Program-made: the position numbers and the translations under genes
Notes under the pieces: generated by a model
The model's input: only the letters and a program-made list of their open reading frames with translations
What the model was told of the DNA's origin: nothing
The model's database searches: none
In this document: piece by piece, positions 1-10,344 of the stretch
Position numbering within the stretch: position 1 is the first letter of the stretch
Layout: every line of letters starts with the position of its first letter
Origin: Lolium rigidum
Taxonomy: Eukaryota > Streptophyta > Magnoliopsida > Poales > Poaceae
Assembly: GCF_022539505.1 (NCBI RefSeq)
Contig: NC_061511.1
Span: 34,048,620-34,112,619 of the forward strand
Length of the DNA: 64,000 bases
Reading direction: 5' to 3'

Positions 1-479
1 ACTTCCACTAAGGGATTTCCTCGAGGCGGAAACCGGGCCTTTACAAGGTTCTTGGGGCACACATCCACAACTGAATTGGAGGCTCCCAAATCTGTAACAA
101 TACAACAATTAACAACAACACATTAACAACAAATCAACTAGGGAACCAAATAGGAACACTAGCATGAGATCCCTCAAACAAATGAGGGGGAAATGAAAAA
201 CGCTTCGGTGAGGATGTAGATCGGTGGCTTCTCCTTCGAATCTCCAAAGATCAAGAGATTTGGTTGGGGGAGGAAGGAGATCCTTGCAAATCTTGTGTTT
301 CTTGAGGTGGCTCTAATGGAGGTGAAGCTTGGCAGATTTCTTGTGCAATGATTGAGCAAAGGGGTAAGGAAGAAGAAGAGGGGTATAAATACCCCTCCCC
401 AAAATCCAGCCGTTGTGCATTTCGGGGGCCGGATAATCCGCCCCCCCCCGGATAATCCGGCCACCAGGTACAAAACCAT

Positions 480-700
480 GACAATGTCCGGGCAAATGTC
501 CGGCCCCTATCCAGAGAGGCAATTCTTCAAGTCCTTAGCCATTTTCGAGGGGGCCGGATATTCTTGAAATATCCGGCCCTGGGACAAAACCGGGACAATA
601 TCCGGGCAAATGTCCGGCCCCTATACTGAGCTGCAATTCCTCAAGTCCTTAGCCGAAATTCAGGGGGCCGGATATTTTGGAAATATCCGGCCCGGATTAT
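480..700. repeat. Two-unit direct repeat with hairpin-forming GGCCGGATAT arms
   Basis: Two imperfect copies of about 114 bp start near 480 and 594. Each contains a palindrome built on GGGCCGGATATT and AATATCCGGCCC, able to fold into a stem with a short loop. The first unit reads CGAG at 546-549 where the second reads CAG at 661-663. The repeat lies inside the Copia LTR. Confidence 0.7.
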
Positions 701-894
701 CCGGCCCAGTGAGTTTTCTGCTGATGCTTTTTGACAGCACTGACCACATCCAACACACATACAAATGTATCTATGTAATCCCAGTACCACTTAAACAACC
801 ATTAGTGTATCACACACATTGACATCAAACACACAAAACATAATGTGAGAGATGTTCTTTCAAGTTCCCTCTAGGGTTTCTTGGAACCCTAGAG

Positions 895-1125
895 TGCTTG
901 TTGACCTTAGTGGTGTTGTTGCCTTTGTGGCCTTGTCTCCTTTGTGGCGTGGTAGCCTTTGTGGCCTTGTCGCCTTTGTGGCATAGTAGCCTTAGTGGTG
1001 TTGTTGCCTTTTGTGGGTGTGGTAGCCTTTGTGGTCTTGGAGCCGGTTGTGGCGCGTTGGAGCCTCCGTGGCCTTGTTGCCGTGTGTGGCGTGTTGTAAC
1101 CTTTGTGGCCTTGTACTTGAGAGCC
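895..1125. repeat. Degenerate minisatellite, CCTTTGTGGC-type units
   Basis: Irregular tandem reiterations of units such as TTGTGGCCTTGTCGCC and GTGGTGTTGTTGCC run through this part of the LTR. Open frames here arise from the repeat and are not genes. Confidence 0.6.
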
Positions 1126-1631
1126 TTCGGTGTTGTGGAGTTTGCCTCAAGCTTGATAATTGGGTGTTTGCCCCAAGTTTGTACAGGTTCGGTGACCACC
1201 CTTAAGGGTCCCTTAGTGGATCGAGGCTTTCCCTTTGGTGGAAAGGCTTGAGGAGAATACGGTGGCCCTAGTGGCTCATTGGAGTGCCTAGTGCCTCCAC
1301 ACCGCTTCAACGGAGACGTAGCACTCAAGGATGTGAACTTCGGAGTACATCGTCGTCTCCTCGTTCGCGGTTACTTCTCAACCCAAGCTCCTTTACCTAT
1401 GTTCTTTACATTGTGATAGCCTTCATGCTTGATGTTATATATCAAGTTAGCTATCACCTCGTTGCTCATCATGCTTAACATAGGTTGTTGGTGCACATAG
1501 GTAAACCCTAGTTGATAGGCTTTGAGCTAAACAAGTAAACCTTAAGTAGTTTTATTCCGCCTTGTTTAGCGCTCAAGTAGAAGTTTTACAACCCGCCTAT
1601 TCACCCCCTCTAGGCGAGATCCTTGTACATT

Positions 1632-2430
1632 CACGGTGGAAGGCATGATTTCGTTGGAACTAGTGTAGCTATAGTCTGAGAAGAAGGTCGGATGGACCTA
1701 GGGTTTCCCATGCTCTTGAGGAGAAGGTGCAGTCATGGTCATGACAACGCCTCCATCGAGGTAACTGCGCATGGATGGATAAACGGGGGAAATACCTGCG
1801 TGGTGCCTAGTAAACCTCCATCGGCGATCTTCGGGGTCTATGTACATGGGTCGTGGGAAATCCCTGCACGGTGCTGACCGGCGTACATGTGTGGTTTCAT
1901 AAACAGCACTATGTCCCTAGTAAACCTCCACTTGGCTAGCTCGATGATTAATGATTGTTATGTTTTCCTAACGATGGATATCGAGTTGTCAATTAATAAC
2001 GGCATGGTGTTCGCCGGGAAGAAGGATTCTCACTCTGTTTTGGATATGTATTGCTGGGATCTCATGGTGTAGCTATTCCTAGGAGGAGTTCCTTCGCAGT
2101 GGACTCGCGATGGTCGAAGCCATTTTTCCTTCTTCTAGCTGGAAGGCGTCCCCAACCACAATTGATGGTTGTTCTTCCTCTAGGCAATGCGGAGGATCTT
2201 CATGTCTAAACGCAGCTCGGCGAAGCGGAGTCTAGTGGATCTTCTAAGCTGAATTTTCATGTACAAAGGAGAAAATGCTGAAAACCATTTTTATTTTTTT
2301 TAGAATCTGAAAACATTTTATCAAGGTAAAGAATAATTAGCACATCGAAAGAATAGGCTATCTCTGGACCAAAAGTTCTCCATCATACTAGCCCAATATC
2401 TGCCCGCACTTCTGGCCCATACGGCCTAGT
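1632..2430. other. Unassigned low-copy DNA upstream of the ATP synthase gene
   Basis: No domain, terminal repeat or LTR signal is visible. A short phrase (CCTAGTAAACCTCCA) occurs twice, near 1807 and 1917, suggesting a local duplication. The stretch just before 2430 is presumably promoter and 5' UTR of the next gene, but I see no decisive TATA box. Confidence 0.4.
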
Positions 2431-2539
2431 CCATTGACAGACTCACCACGATCCAACCCATACCACTCTCTCCGTCGCCGCATCGACGAGAGGGGCACCA
2501 GATTCAAGGAGACCCGAGAAAGGAGGAGAGTGATCGGAG

Positions 2540-2707
2540 ATGAAGACCTTCGACCCGTGGCCGGTGTTCTTCCGCCGGGAGTGGGGCCGCAACTGGCCCT
2601 TCCTCGCCGGCTTCGCCGTCACCGGCATCCTCATCACCAAGCTCACCGCCGGCTTCACCGAGGAGGACCTCAAGAACTCCAAGTTCGTCCAGGAGCACAA
2701 GAAGTGA
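2540..2707 (+). CDS. ATP synthase 6 kDa subunit, mitochondrial (55 aa)
   Basis: An intact 55-residue reading frame, MKTFDPWPVFFRREWGRNWP at the start and ending QEHKK before TGA. It matches the plant-specific 6 kDa subunit of mitochondrial F1Fo ATP synthase in length and in its landmarks: FDPWPVFF with basic residues after it, WPFL, a short hydrophobic segment (about residues 20-32, FLAGFAVTGILI), then TKLTAG and EEDxKNSKFVQ. The hydrophobic segment would be a single inner-membrane helix. The family is normally this short, so the protein is complete. The start is the first ATG in frame with the conserved N-terminus. Codons are strongly GC-ending, as in expressed grass genes. It is one of the few intact non-transposon genes here, and it stands alone with TE-rich DNA on both sides. 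Confidence 0.9.
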   Translation: MKTFDPWPVFFRREWGRNWPFLAGFAVTGILITKLTAGFTEEDLKNSKFVQEHKK

Positions 2708-5031
2708 ACGACCAGGTGACGCCCGCAGACCCCATCCATCTGTACCCTGCTCGATCTGTCCGTGGGTAGATAGATTGGTAGAAAGATCTGTAGGTTCGCC
2801 TGTTCTCTTTGTAGATAGATCTGGAGGGAGCGTACCATTTTGTATGACGATTCATTCCTTTGATTACTCCTAGTCGTGCCTGGTGCCGGCGTGCGATGAT
2901 CGTCTTTGTTGGGCCCATGATGGTGTGGTTAGTTAGAAGGGTAGTGCCGATTTGGGGTAATCGGTAGAGTAATTTGGTGAGATTAGAGCGGTTTATGTTG
3001 AGAAATGGTGCTGTGATACATTGAACTCTGCATGCTCTGCCGAACATCTGATTACATGAGTCGATTTGGCCATGGTAGGTTTGTGTCTTGTGGTTGTATT
3101 GGTAGGTTCTGCCACTCTAACCTCCTATATGCCGTTGTAATTCTAACAGAAGTGTCATTTTTTTTGGTAGACACTGCATGTCTGCATCCCATCCTCGATG
3201 CGTGCTAACCTGCGTCTGCTATTGTGCTAACCAAATTAACATCCTGTTGTACAACAGTACTCCAGTATCGTAGTCACATAGTTGCGCATCTGCTCTTAGC
3301 TTGTGCATCCCCTGTTACTCCTCAGAAACAAAGCATACGAGAGAACTATTCCCTCAACAATCTAAGAGCTATTTTCGTTTAGTAAGTTTTGTGGTGATGC
3401 AAAAAAGGATTCCACGCCCCTAGTAGCTTGTAGCCTTTTGACCACAGCACTTACGCGCCTATGTCAATACTATATGGCTCACTAATGCCCTGTTGTGTCT
3501 CACCATACTAATGAAGTACGGATTCGGAGCATTAACATGTATAATAAAATTTCTAGCCACTAGAGCAGTTCTGCCATAATAATGTTGTTGTATCTATGTT
3601 GTGCACTGGGGTACCATTCTTTCAAGAATTACTTGTATCTACGTATCTAACTATATTTGATAATTAAATTCTTATGAACATATGAACGTACACCTTGGTT
3701 GCTATGTAGAATTTTAGCTGTAGCACTGATCTACTTTTGTTTGTAAATATTGAATTTTGCAAACTGCTCCCGATTAATTTCAGCAGTAGCAATGTTTATC
3801 ACTTGTTTGTAATGATCTCCGAAACATGTCATTGCTTTCTGCTACAACTGATACCTTGGGCAGCATGCATTTATGCTAAAAGAAGCTCAAACCTTGTTTG
3901 GGCTCTTTGCTCGGTGCAACTCATATTTTGCTCGGTGCAACTCATATTCTAACATTTTCAACAATTTGTACATTGTATTGCACCCATGTGTTTTACAATC
4001 AGAGTACAAACTGCTCAACCTTATTCTCTCCCTGCTGCAGGAACAGTAGTGGAGTTACCGACCTGCGTCCTCAAATGCGGCTAGCCAGTTCTTTCTGCGT
4101 TCTGAACTCACTTTACCCTGTTGTTCAATGTCGACCATGCACACTTTTTGGTCCTTCTATAATCTAATAAGAGGCGTTTGAATATTTGCACCAGGTTATG
4201 TAGACATGCATAGTGCCATTACTCACTTGAATTCCTTGGACATCTTTACACTACCATGACTCTTTACATGCACTTTTTTTATCCGATCTTTTTTTTATCA
4301 GGTTGTCGACTATGCTTAATTATATGCAGTTGGAAGAACTATAAATTATGATGTTATAAATCAGGGTAGATACTAGTGGTTTAATTTCCTCATCCTTTCT
4401 TTCATCCTGACATATTGATTAGACAAGTATTTGTAACACAGGCTACTTCTACTTCGAATATTGGAAAAGGAAACAACTAGTATCTACCCTGCAATTGACA
4501 CAACAATAAGGCCTTGAGTGGATCTTGATGCACGTATGAATAGCTCAGATTGGGGATTGCACTACTCCACCTTGCTCAGAAAATCTTTTCTCATTCCCTG
4601 ATTCTATATTCGAAAAAGTATTCTCAAAGCATGTTTCTGCGGCACAATTACTTTTTAGGATTTCGATGAATGAAACCAGGTGCAAAGCCTTTTTTTTTCT
4701 ATCCATCTTGGTTTAGATAGAACCTACTGAAACCGTGGCAATTGTGTTTTTTGTTAACTCCGGAGTTCATTCCACAGTAGAAGCCATGTGTTTTTCTTAT
4801 TCGGTCTTGCATCATCCACTCTTAATGCTTGATTATTTTTGTTAATCTATTTTTTAAAACAAATCGTTTGGTAGCAGCAAGTAGTATAACCAGCTAACTA
4901 ACAAAATGACCTGGCTTGACATGTTAGTTGAACCTGAGATAGTTGGCAACTTCCTCGAAGCTGGAAGCCCAAGCACCTTGCCGTCGGTATCTCTGTAGAT
5001 AGGAATGTAAACGCCCATGCTGGTGCATACC
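2708..5031. other. 3' UTR and intergenic DNA after the ATP synthase gene
   Basis: AT-richer DNA with no LTR or terminal-repeat signature and no protein domain. The first few hundred bases should be 3' UTR. A good splice-acceptor look-alike (CTCCCTGCTGCAG) ends near 4041 and is followed by about 150 bp of more balanced composition before an AATAAG-like signal near 4167. This could be a 3' UTR exon after a long intron, but that is inference. The rest shows nothing I recognise. Confidence 0.4.
3907..3948. repeat. 21-bp tandem duplication
   Basis: The phrase TTGCTCGGTGCAACTCATA occurs twice in immediate succession, offset 21 bp. It is a short local duplication of no evident function. Confidence 0.8.
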
Positions 5032-5034
5032 TTA

Positions 5035-6746
5035 GGGCATCTCCAACGGGGCGACCCATCCCGCGCCCGCGCGTCCGGATGGGTCCAGCCGGACAAAAAC
5101 CCGGCCCAACGCGGGGTGCACCGCAAAAGCGGACGGCCGCGGCGTCCGGAACGACGCAAACCCGGCCCAAATCTGGGCCGGGTTTGCGTGGCCGCGGATG
5201 GCACGCGGCGTCCTCGCGTGTCCGCCCTGTCCGCATGGCTGGCCCACCTGTCGGTGCCCCGGTCCTATTAAATGTGGATCGGGGAAGGGGACCGTCCCTA
5301 TCCGGTCCCCACTTTCCATTCCGGCCGCACGCGCGAGCTCGGAAGCTTCCGCGCCGGCATGGCCCCGAAGCGCGAGTTCGAGCCGTCCGCCAACGACCAC
5401 GAGGCCGGCAGCGGCCGGCAAGTCGCGCCGCCGGCGTTCGCAATGGGGCCGCCGGCGCCTCCCGAACGCGACCGGATCTACGTCACCATAGCGGTGGCGC
5501 GGATGTTCCGGGACGCCGGCGTCCCAATGCCGTGGGGGACGTGCACCTCCCCACGGCCGGCACCCGAGCCCGGATCGGGTTCCGGTGCCGCCCATCCCGG
5601 GCTCCGGCCGCGCCCGCTACGCCGAGATCCGGAGGCGCCGCGCTCAGCTGCCGGCGGACCTCCGGCACGACCCCGCGTACGGCGACGCAAGTCCCAACTG
5701 GGACTTGTGGTTCGAGGTGGAGCACGATGCGCGCCGGCGCACATGCTTCACATCCGCGATGGCGCGGCCTCGCGCGCAGCCAGGCACACCTGCTAGGCGG
5801 GCTGGCCGCCGCCCCGGCGGCCTCTACATCAACGAGCCCGCGCCCCGGCCCCGGCCGCAGCCGCAGCCGCAGCCCCGGGAGGAGGAGAACGACCCGGAGG
5901 CCGCAGGCGGCGCTCGCGGCGTCCCGCGAGCGGCGAGGACCTCGACGAGCTGGCCAAATGGCCGCACCTCGCCGAGGCGGCTGCGCACCTCCGCGCCGGA
6001 GGAGGCGGCCGAGAAGGCCCGGGGAGGACGCCCAGGCGGACGCGTGGGCCTTCCTCGAGCTGGCGCGCCGTCAGGAGGAGGCTACGCGTCAGGCGGCGCT
6101 CCGGGAGGAGGAGGAGCGCCGGGCCGCGTGCCTGGCGGAGGAGGAGCGCCTGGCCACGCAGGCCGCAGCGGAGGAGGAGCGCCTGGCCACGCAGGCCGCA
6201 GTGGAGGAGCAGCTCCGGCAGGAGTCCGCGCGGAGGGCACGGCTGCGCAGGCCGGCGAGCCCGCCGAACGCGCACTCCGCCCGGGAAAGGGCGCAGTGGG
6301 AGCCCCGGCCGGAGTCCCCGGTGCCCTCCGGCGTGTCGAGCCGGAACAGCCGCGTCGCCGCCGGGGGCGTCGTCGTCATCGACGCCGACGATGACGAGTA
6401 CTACCGGGGTAGTATCGCCGGCGGCCACCGTGCTCGCAAACCCCTGTCTAGGGTTTCTTTTTTTAGTTTAAAGCCCATATAGGGCTTTCTTTTGTGTAAA
6501 AATTGCTCAAAATAGGGCTAAGTTTAATTAACCACTAGTTTAATGTTATTTTTGGCTGTTTTCCTTTTTTATTTTTATTTTTGTTATTTTAATTACATAT
6601 GCGGTGCGTCCGCGCGTTGGGCGCAGCGTGCGACCCAAACGGACACGCGGACGCGGGGCGCTGTCCGGGTGTCCGTTCGGCCACCCAAACGGCCCAAAAC
6701 GGACGGCCCAGCGCCGTCCGTTTGGGTCGCCCGGTTGGAGATGCCC
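5035..6746 (+). mobile_element. PIF/Harbinger-type DNA transposon, complete ends
   Basis: The termini are near-perfect inverted repeats: GGGCATCTCCAAC at 5035 and its reverse complement ending at 6746. They match at 23 of 24 positions, differing only after the AAC. A TTA target-site duplication flanks both sides (5032-5034 and 6747-6749). A 3-bp TTA duplication with G-rich ends is diagnostic for PIF/Harbinger and Tourist-type elements. The 1.7 kb length, absence of a DDE transposase and very GC-rich interior point to a non-autonomous member. Subterminal copies of GACCCAAACGGACG occur near the right end. The interior holds a broken ORF (next entry). Confidence 0.85.
5359..6482 (+). pseudogene. 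Frameshifted ORF inside the Harbinger-type element
   Basis: Coding character can be followed through three frames. It starts MAPKREFEPSANDHE and continues to a segment IYVTIAVARMFRDAGVPMPWG. After a shift near 5530 it resumes as RYAEIRRRRAQLPADLRHD and NWDLWFEVEHDARRR. A third stretch is a Glu/Ala/Arg-rich likely coiled coil (EEERLATQAA repeated) and ends in an acidic VVVIDADDDEYY tail. The acidic tail and charged helix recall the accessory ORF found in many grass Harbinger elements, but I cannot name a domain. At least two frameshifts make it non-functional as read. Composition is far GC-richer than the flanks. The long single-frame reading across it mixes real and out-of-frame sequence. Confidence 0.55.
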
Positions 6747-6759
6747 TTAGTTGAGAGGT

Positions 6760-8183
6760 TTGTGCAGTTGAAAGTCTTGCTGCACAAATCTACACGGAGC
6801 ATAAAGCATTGTTCGGTTGGAAAGCAGTTCTTCTTGCCAAGGGATGCAGTCGACCAGTGCAAAGTATATGACATGATCTTCGTTCGTGACGTGCAAAGTA
6901 CATGGAATCTGCACCGTGGCGTCCCCTTCGAACCCACCCACCCCCCCCCCCCCCTCCCCCTCCCACAGGCTGGCGAGCTTGAGCTCATATTGTACAGCCC
7001 AGGTCATATCTTCTTTCCATGAGTCTCCACACCCTGACCTTGCTGTCCTCAAGATCCATGAGCTCAAGGTAGCAGTTGATGGAGACAAATTTAATTGAGT
7101 TCCCAACAGGGCCCATTGCTCGAAAGGCTCTCGCCTCAATGCCATCTCTGTGGCCTAGGAGCTGCTTGCACCCCACAGGTAAGTCAATGGACTTGATGTC
7201 CACGGAAATGATATCTTGAGAGAGTACATGGCCGCACTCGCAGTACATGACGGATCCGCCCAGTAACCACGACCATGGAACAAGAACACTTCCCTGGCGT
7301 CAAACGAACTATCGGAGAGCCATTGCGAGGGGAAGCTGGCTTTCTTGACCGTCAACCATGTCACCATGGTGAGGTAGATGAGGACAGCGACACGAAGAGG
7401 GATGCATGACCTTGGGTGTCGGTGCCCGGGAAAACCAGGGCGCGTTTATGGCCTGTCCCTATCATCTTGGCGTGCCACTAGAACATACGCCGTACGGGTG
7501 GGAGGGTAAGTGTGTTTCATGGTTGGGATCTGTTAACACCACTCTACTCAGAGGAATCTATTACTCATGAACTGGAATTGCAAGCCATAGATTTAGGTCT
7601 TAGCCATTACAGAGAAGAAGGAGAGGAATGAAGGAAGAAGACGAAGACAGAAAGCAGGAGGCCGAAGCCGTCCAATTCCTAGCCAAGTCCTCGCAGTTGT
7701 TCTCTGCCTTGTATTTATATCGCTGACCAAGTCCAGTCTCATACCAACAGGCGCACTGATGCTTGGGTCCCACCGTAGTAGTAGAGGTAGGCGTTAACAG
7801 GATCATGCGGAGCGACCTGTCAACGGCGTCGTAGATGAGGAAGACGTCGAGGTAGTCATGTCCAGGATAGTCCAATGCTATTAAAATTAGGTCTTTGTCG
7901 ACGGTATAGATACATGTGAACGGCCCGGCAAAGCTTTGAGATGTGCTCCTAGGACGAGGCCCCATGCTATCGAATCGGCCTCGTCCTGCGCGTCGTCGAA
8001 TCCGAACACCTGCTTGTCATCGAAGGTGAGTACACGCGGCCCCTGCTGGACCTGGTAGGCATGCACGAGTCGGTCGAATAGAAAGAGGGAATGCGAGGTA
8101 GGCATGGCTGATGTTTTGCCTGTGGATCGGCGGCGCCAACGGAGAGGAGCCAAACTTGAAGACGCGGGGAGGGGAAAGTCCAA
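6760..8183 (-). pseudogene. Relic of a probable DUF1618 gene
   Basis: Minus-strand fragments in several frames resemble the grass-expanded DUF1618 family. Reading from 8183 leftward there is DYLDVFLIYDAVDRSLRMI (about 7870-7810), then VFLFHGRGYWAD (about 7290-7260). After a frame change come IDLPVGCKQLLGH, FRAMGPVGNSIKFVSINCYL and KVRVWRL (about 7190-7040). Last is VIYFALVDCIPW (about 6870-6835). The order matches the N-to-C order I know for this family, including the W-D-L start of the DUF and a late V-Y-F strand. Frame changes, stops and a poly-C tract at 6940-6962 show it is decayed. Its 3' end lies against the Harbinger insertion, so it may also be truncated. Function of the family is unknown. 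The assignment rests on eye comparison only. Confidence 0.45.
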
Positions 8184-8351
8184 AGACCGTCCTCAATTTT
8201 CCTTTATCGCTCCACATGTAAATATGATGTACGTGAAAGTTTAGATAGATAAGCAGTATTATATATAAACGACACGTCTATATCTCATCGGACTTAGACT
8301 TTTTTTTTTTTTTTTGAAACGAGGCAAAAAAGCTTTTGCCTTATATTAATA

Positions 8352-10249
8352 CTAGCAAAAGTGCCCGTGCGTTGCGACGGAAACATAACTTATACGTGAT
8401 GAATAGGTGCATGAAAACTAACTCAACAATCTAGCTCCTGCATGGTAAATTTTTTAAACATACAATGACTACCTATCAACCAAATGAAACCCGGAATTCA
8501 AAAAGCAAAAAAGGAAACAAACAAACATGAAAAGATCATTTAGTTTCTCCTTCGAGACAAAAAAAAAGGCATTAGTACTACTCGATGTTGTGCTATATAG
8601 GAGATAAAAATCATGCTTGAATAGATCAACACTGCAACGACCAACGACCTGGAACTTGCGCTCTATACACTATGTGTTGTTCCAGGAAACGCATTGATAT
8701 GAGCACATGTTGATATGAAATGCTTAAGGTTCACTCCAAAGTCTCCAATGCAGAAGAAACTGAAAAGAAAGAATTGCCTGTTTTCCATGAAGCTCGCTCC
8801 GCAATAATGCCCAACACGATAACCAGTCCTCTTGTAGATCACCTCAGCCTGTTGCAATTTCAGCAACACAATTACACACATATAGAACTGGCAACCTTAA
8901 GCCGTCGTTCAAAAATCAAAACTCAAGGTCTAGAGTCACTCGTCTTCCTCGATAAAATAGAAGGCAAGGCATCGTAGTTGCCTTCTGTTCTATCTTCAAG
9001 AGGCAATGGTTGTGCTTTACTGCTTTTTCTCAGAAAGAGCACACAGCTGGAGGCCCTGTGCAGCGGCTCCGCCAAACGTGGCTCTGATACCTGATGCTTA
9101 GGTGGATGAATTTTTCAGCGTCAATGATTGCTCAACTGAACGATTACACGACCATAGAATAAATCTCATTGATGCATGGCGTCTGGCATTGGCCTTCTGC
9201 CTCCCCAACTTTCACGCTGGACAGGAAACGCACCAGGGCCATGGTGGAGCAAAGTCGTTTCCTGGCTTTTCCTACTCGAACAACTCCCGCGCAGCCCGTT
9301 TTATCTGCCGGTCATCGGCAAGCTCCACCAGGTGATGCCGTGCACAACCTGCTCCTGCATCACGCCATGGCCGACTGTCGAACTGAAATCACACGCTGCG
9401 ATGGCGACCCGCAAGGGATCATGTTCGGACGCAATGGTGTGCCCTGTGGTGGAAGGTCTCCAAGACATGCGCTTGTGCTCGTACCGCCGTTTCCGGGAGT
9501 AGGCATGCAGACTCGTCGCTGCCATCGGGCGAAGCCATTGTCGACCTCGAGTGGATAAGTGCGACCATGGGGGTGTCGGTGGTCTGGAACCGCTTCGATC
9601 GCCCAGAGTTCTTAAAGTCTTCAAATAGGGGAAAAGGATCACTGCCGGTAAACAATCTCGGCGATCTGTTCCCAACGTAGTAGATCAATCTTTCTCGACC
9701 TCTCAACTGATTTTTCGACTACAGATCGAGAAATTCTGGCAAAGATTCTTCCGGGTTGGACTGGACAGCATCGCCCACCGTCGTATCAATCCGATCGATA
9801 CGGAATAGCTAAATCTTGAACGACAAAAATCACAGGCGATACCAGCGGCCGTGATCTGCGATACCAGACGCGGTTGCTATATATAGGAACCCTGGGAGCT
9901 AGAAAACGCCCCAGGTACGATAGTCTTATCCGCGATCGAGGAAGACTCCTTTTCTTCCACGAGAGCTACTTGTTTGACGGACGAACGCGAGCGGCCCACT
10001 TCGGTCGGCCACGGGCTCATTCTTCGACGGACGACGGAAATATAACGATACCAAACGGGCCAAAGCGATCGGTCCAGAGATAGGGGAGGCAGCGCGGGCG
10101 ATCGGTCGACGAACAGAGAAGGAACTAAACGAAACGGTAGGTGGCAGTTGTGCCGTATTATGTAGATTGGTGGGAGGGCAAAATCGTCCAAATAAAAGTT
10201 GGACGAAAATTTTGGCAGAAACCTTAGCTCCTTTATTATTAGGTATAGA
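8352..10249 (-). mobile_element. Helitron, non-autonomous, 1.9 kb
   Basis: On the minus strand the element starts with TC (reading TCTATACCTAATAATAAAGG from 10249) and ends with CTAG at 8355-8352. A GC-rich hairpin-like stretch lies about 7 bp inside that end (CCGTCGCAACGCACGG). The flanking bases are A on the 5' side and T on the 3' side, the expected AT target with no duplication. Removing it rejoins the LINE 3' UTR. No RepHel protein is present. The interior (about 9100-9700) has GC-rich stretches that could be captured gene pieces, but none is recognisable. Confidence 0.75.
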
Positions 10250-10344
10250 TAGGAGGAGCAAACATAGGTCTGGCTGATGCCAACAATAAAAACAAAAGAA
10301 AGGGGAAGGAGAAAACCCCAAAACTAGAGAAAAGGGAAAATGGG

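Larger units (their letters stand above)
1..1631 (+). mobile_element. Copia-type LTR, 3' portion (left end outside window)
   Basis: The stretch ends with the pyrimidine-rich motif near 1596-1613 (CCTATTCACCCCCTCTAGG) followed by TTCA at about 1628-1631. In grasses this motif lies just inside the 3' end of long Copia LTRs. No tRNA-Met primer site follows; the next bases are unrelated low-copy DNA. This is therefore the outer end of a 3' LTR or a solo LTR, not a 5' LTR. It contains GC-rich inverted repeats and a minisatellite (separate entries) and no credible protein. The left boundary and the element's body are not in the window. Family assignment is inference from the terminal motif only. 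Confidence 0.6.

Noticed and set aside
825..1328. Long frames on both strands near 0.8-1.3 kb
   Set aside because: They come from the minisatellite in the Copia LTR and show no domain.
5079..6482. A 467-codon open frame on the plus strand
   Set aside because: It mixes three real frames of a frameshifted transposon ORF with out-of-frame GC-rich sequence, so it is not a gene as read.
9080..9091. GGCTCTGATACC, resembling a reversed tRNA-Met primer site
   Set aside because: The flanking base does not complete the site, no LTR pair surrounds it, and it lies inside the Helitron; it may be chance or a tiny captured Copia piece.
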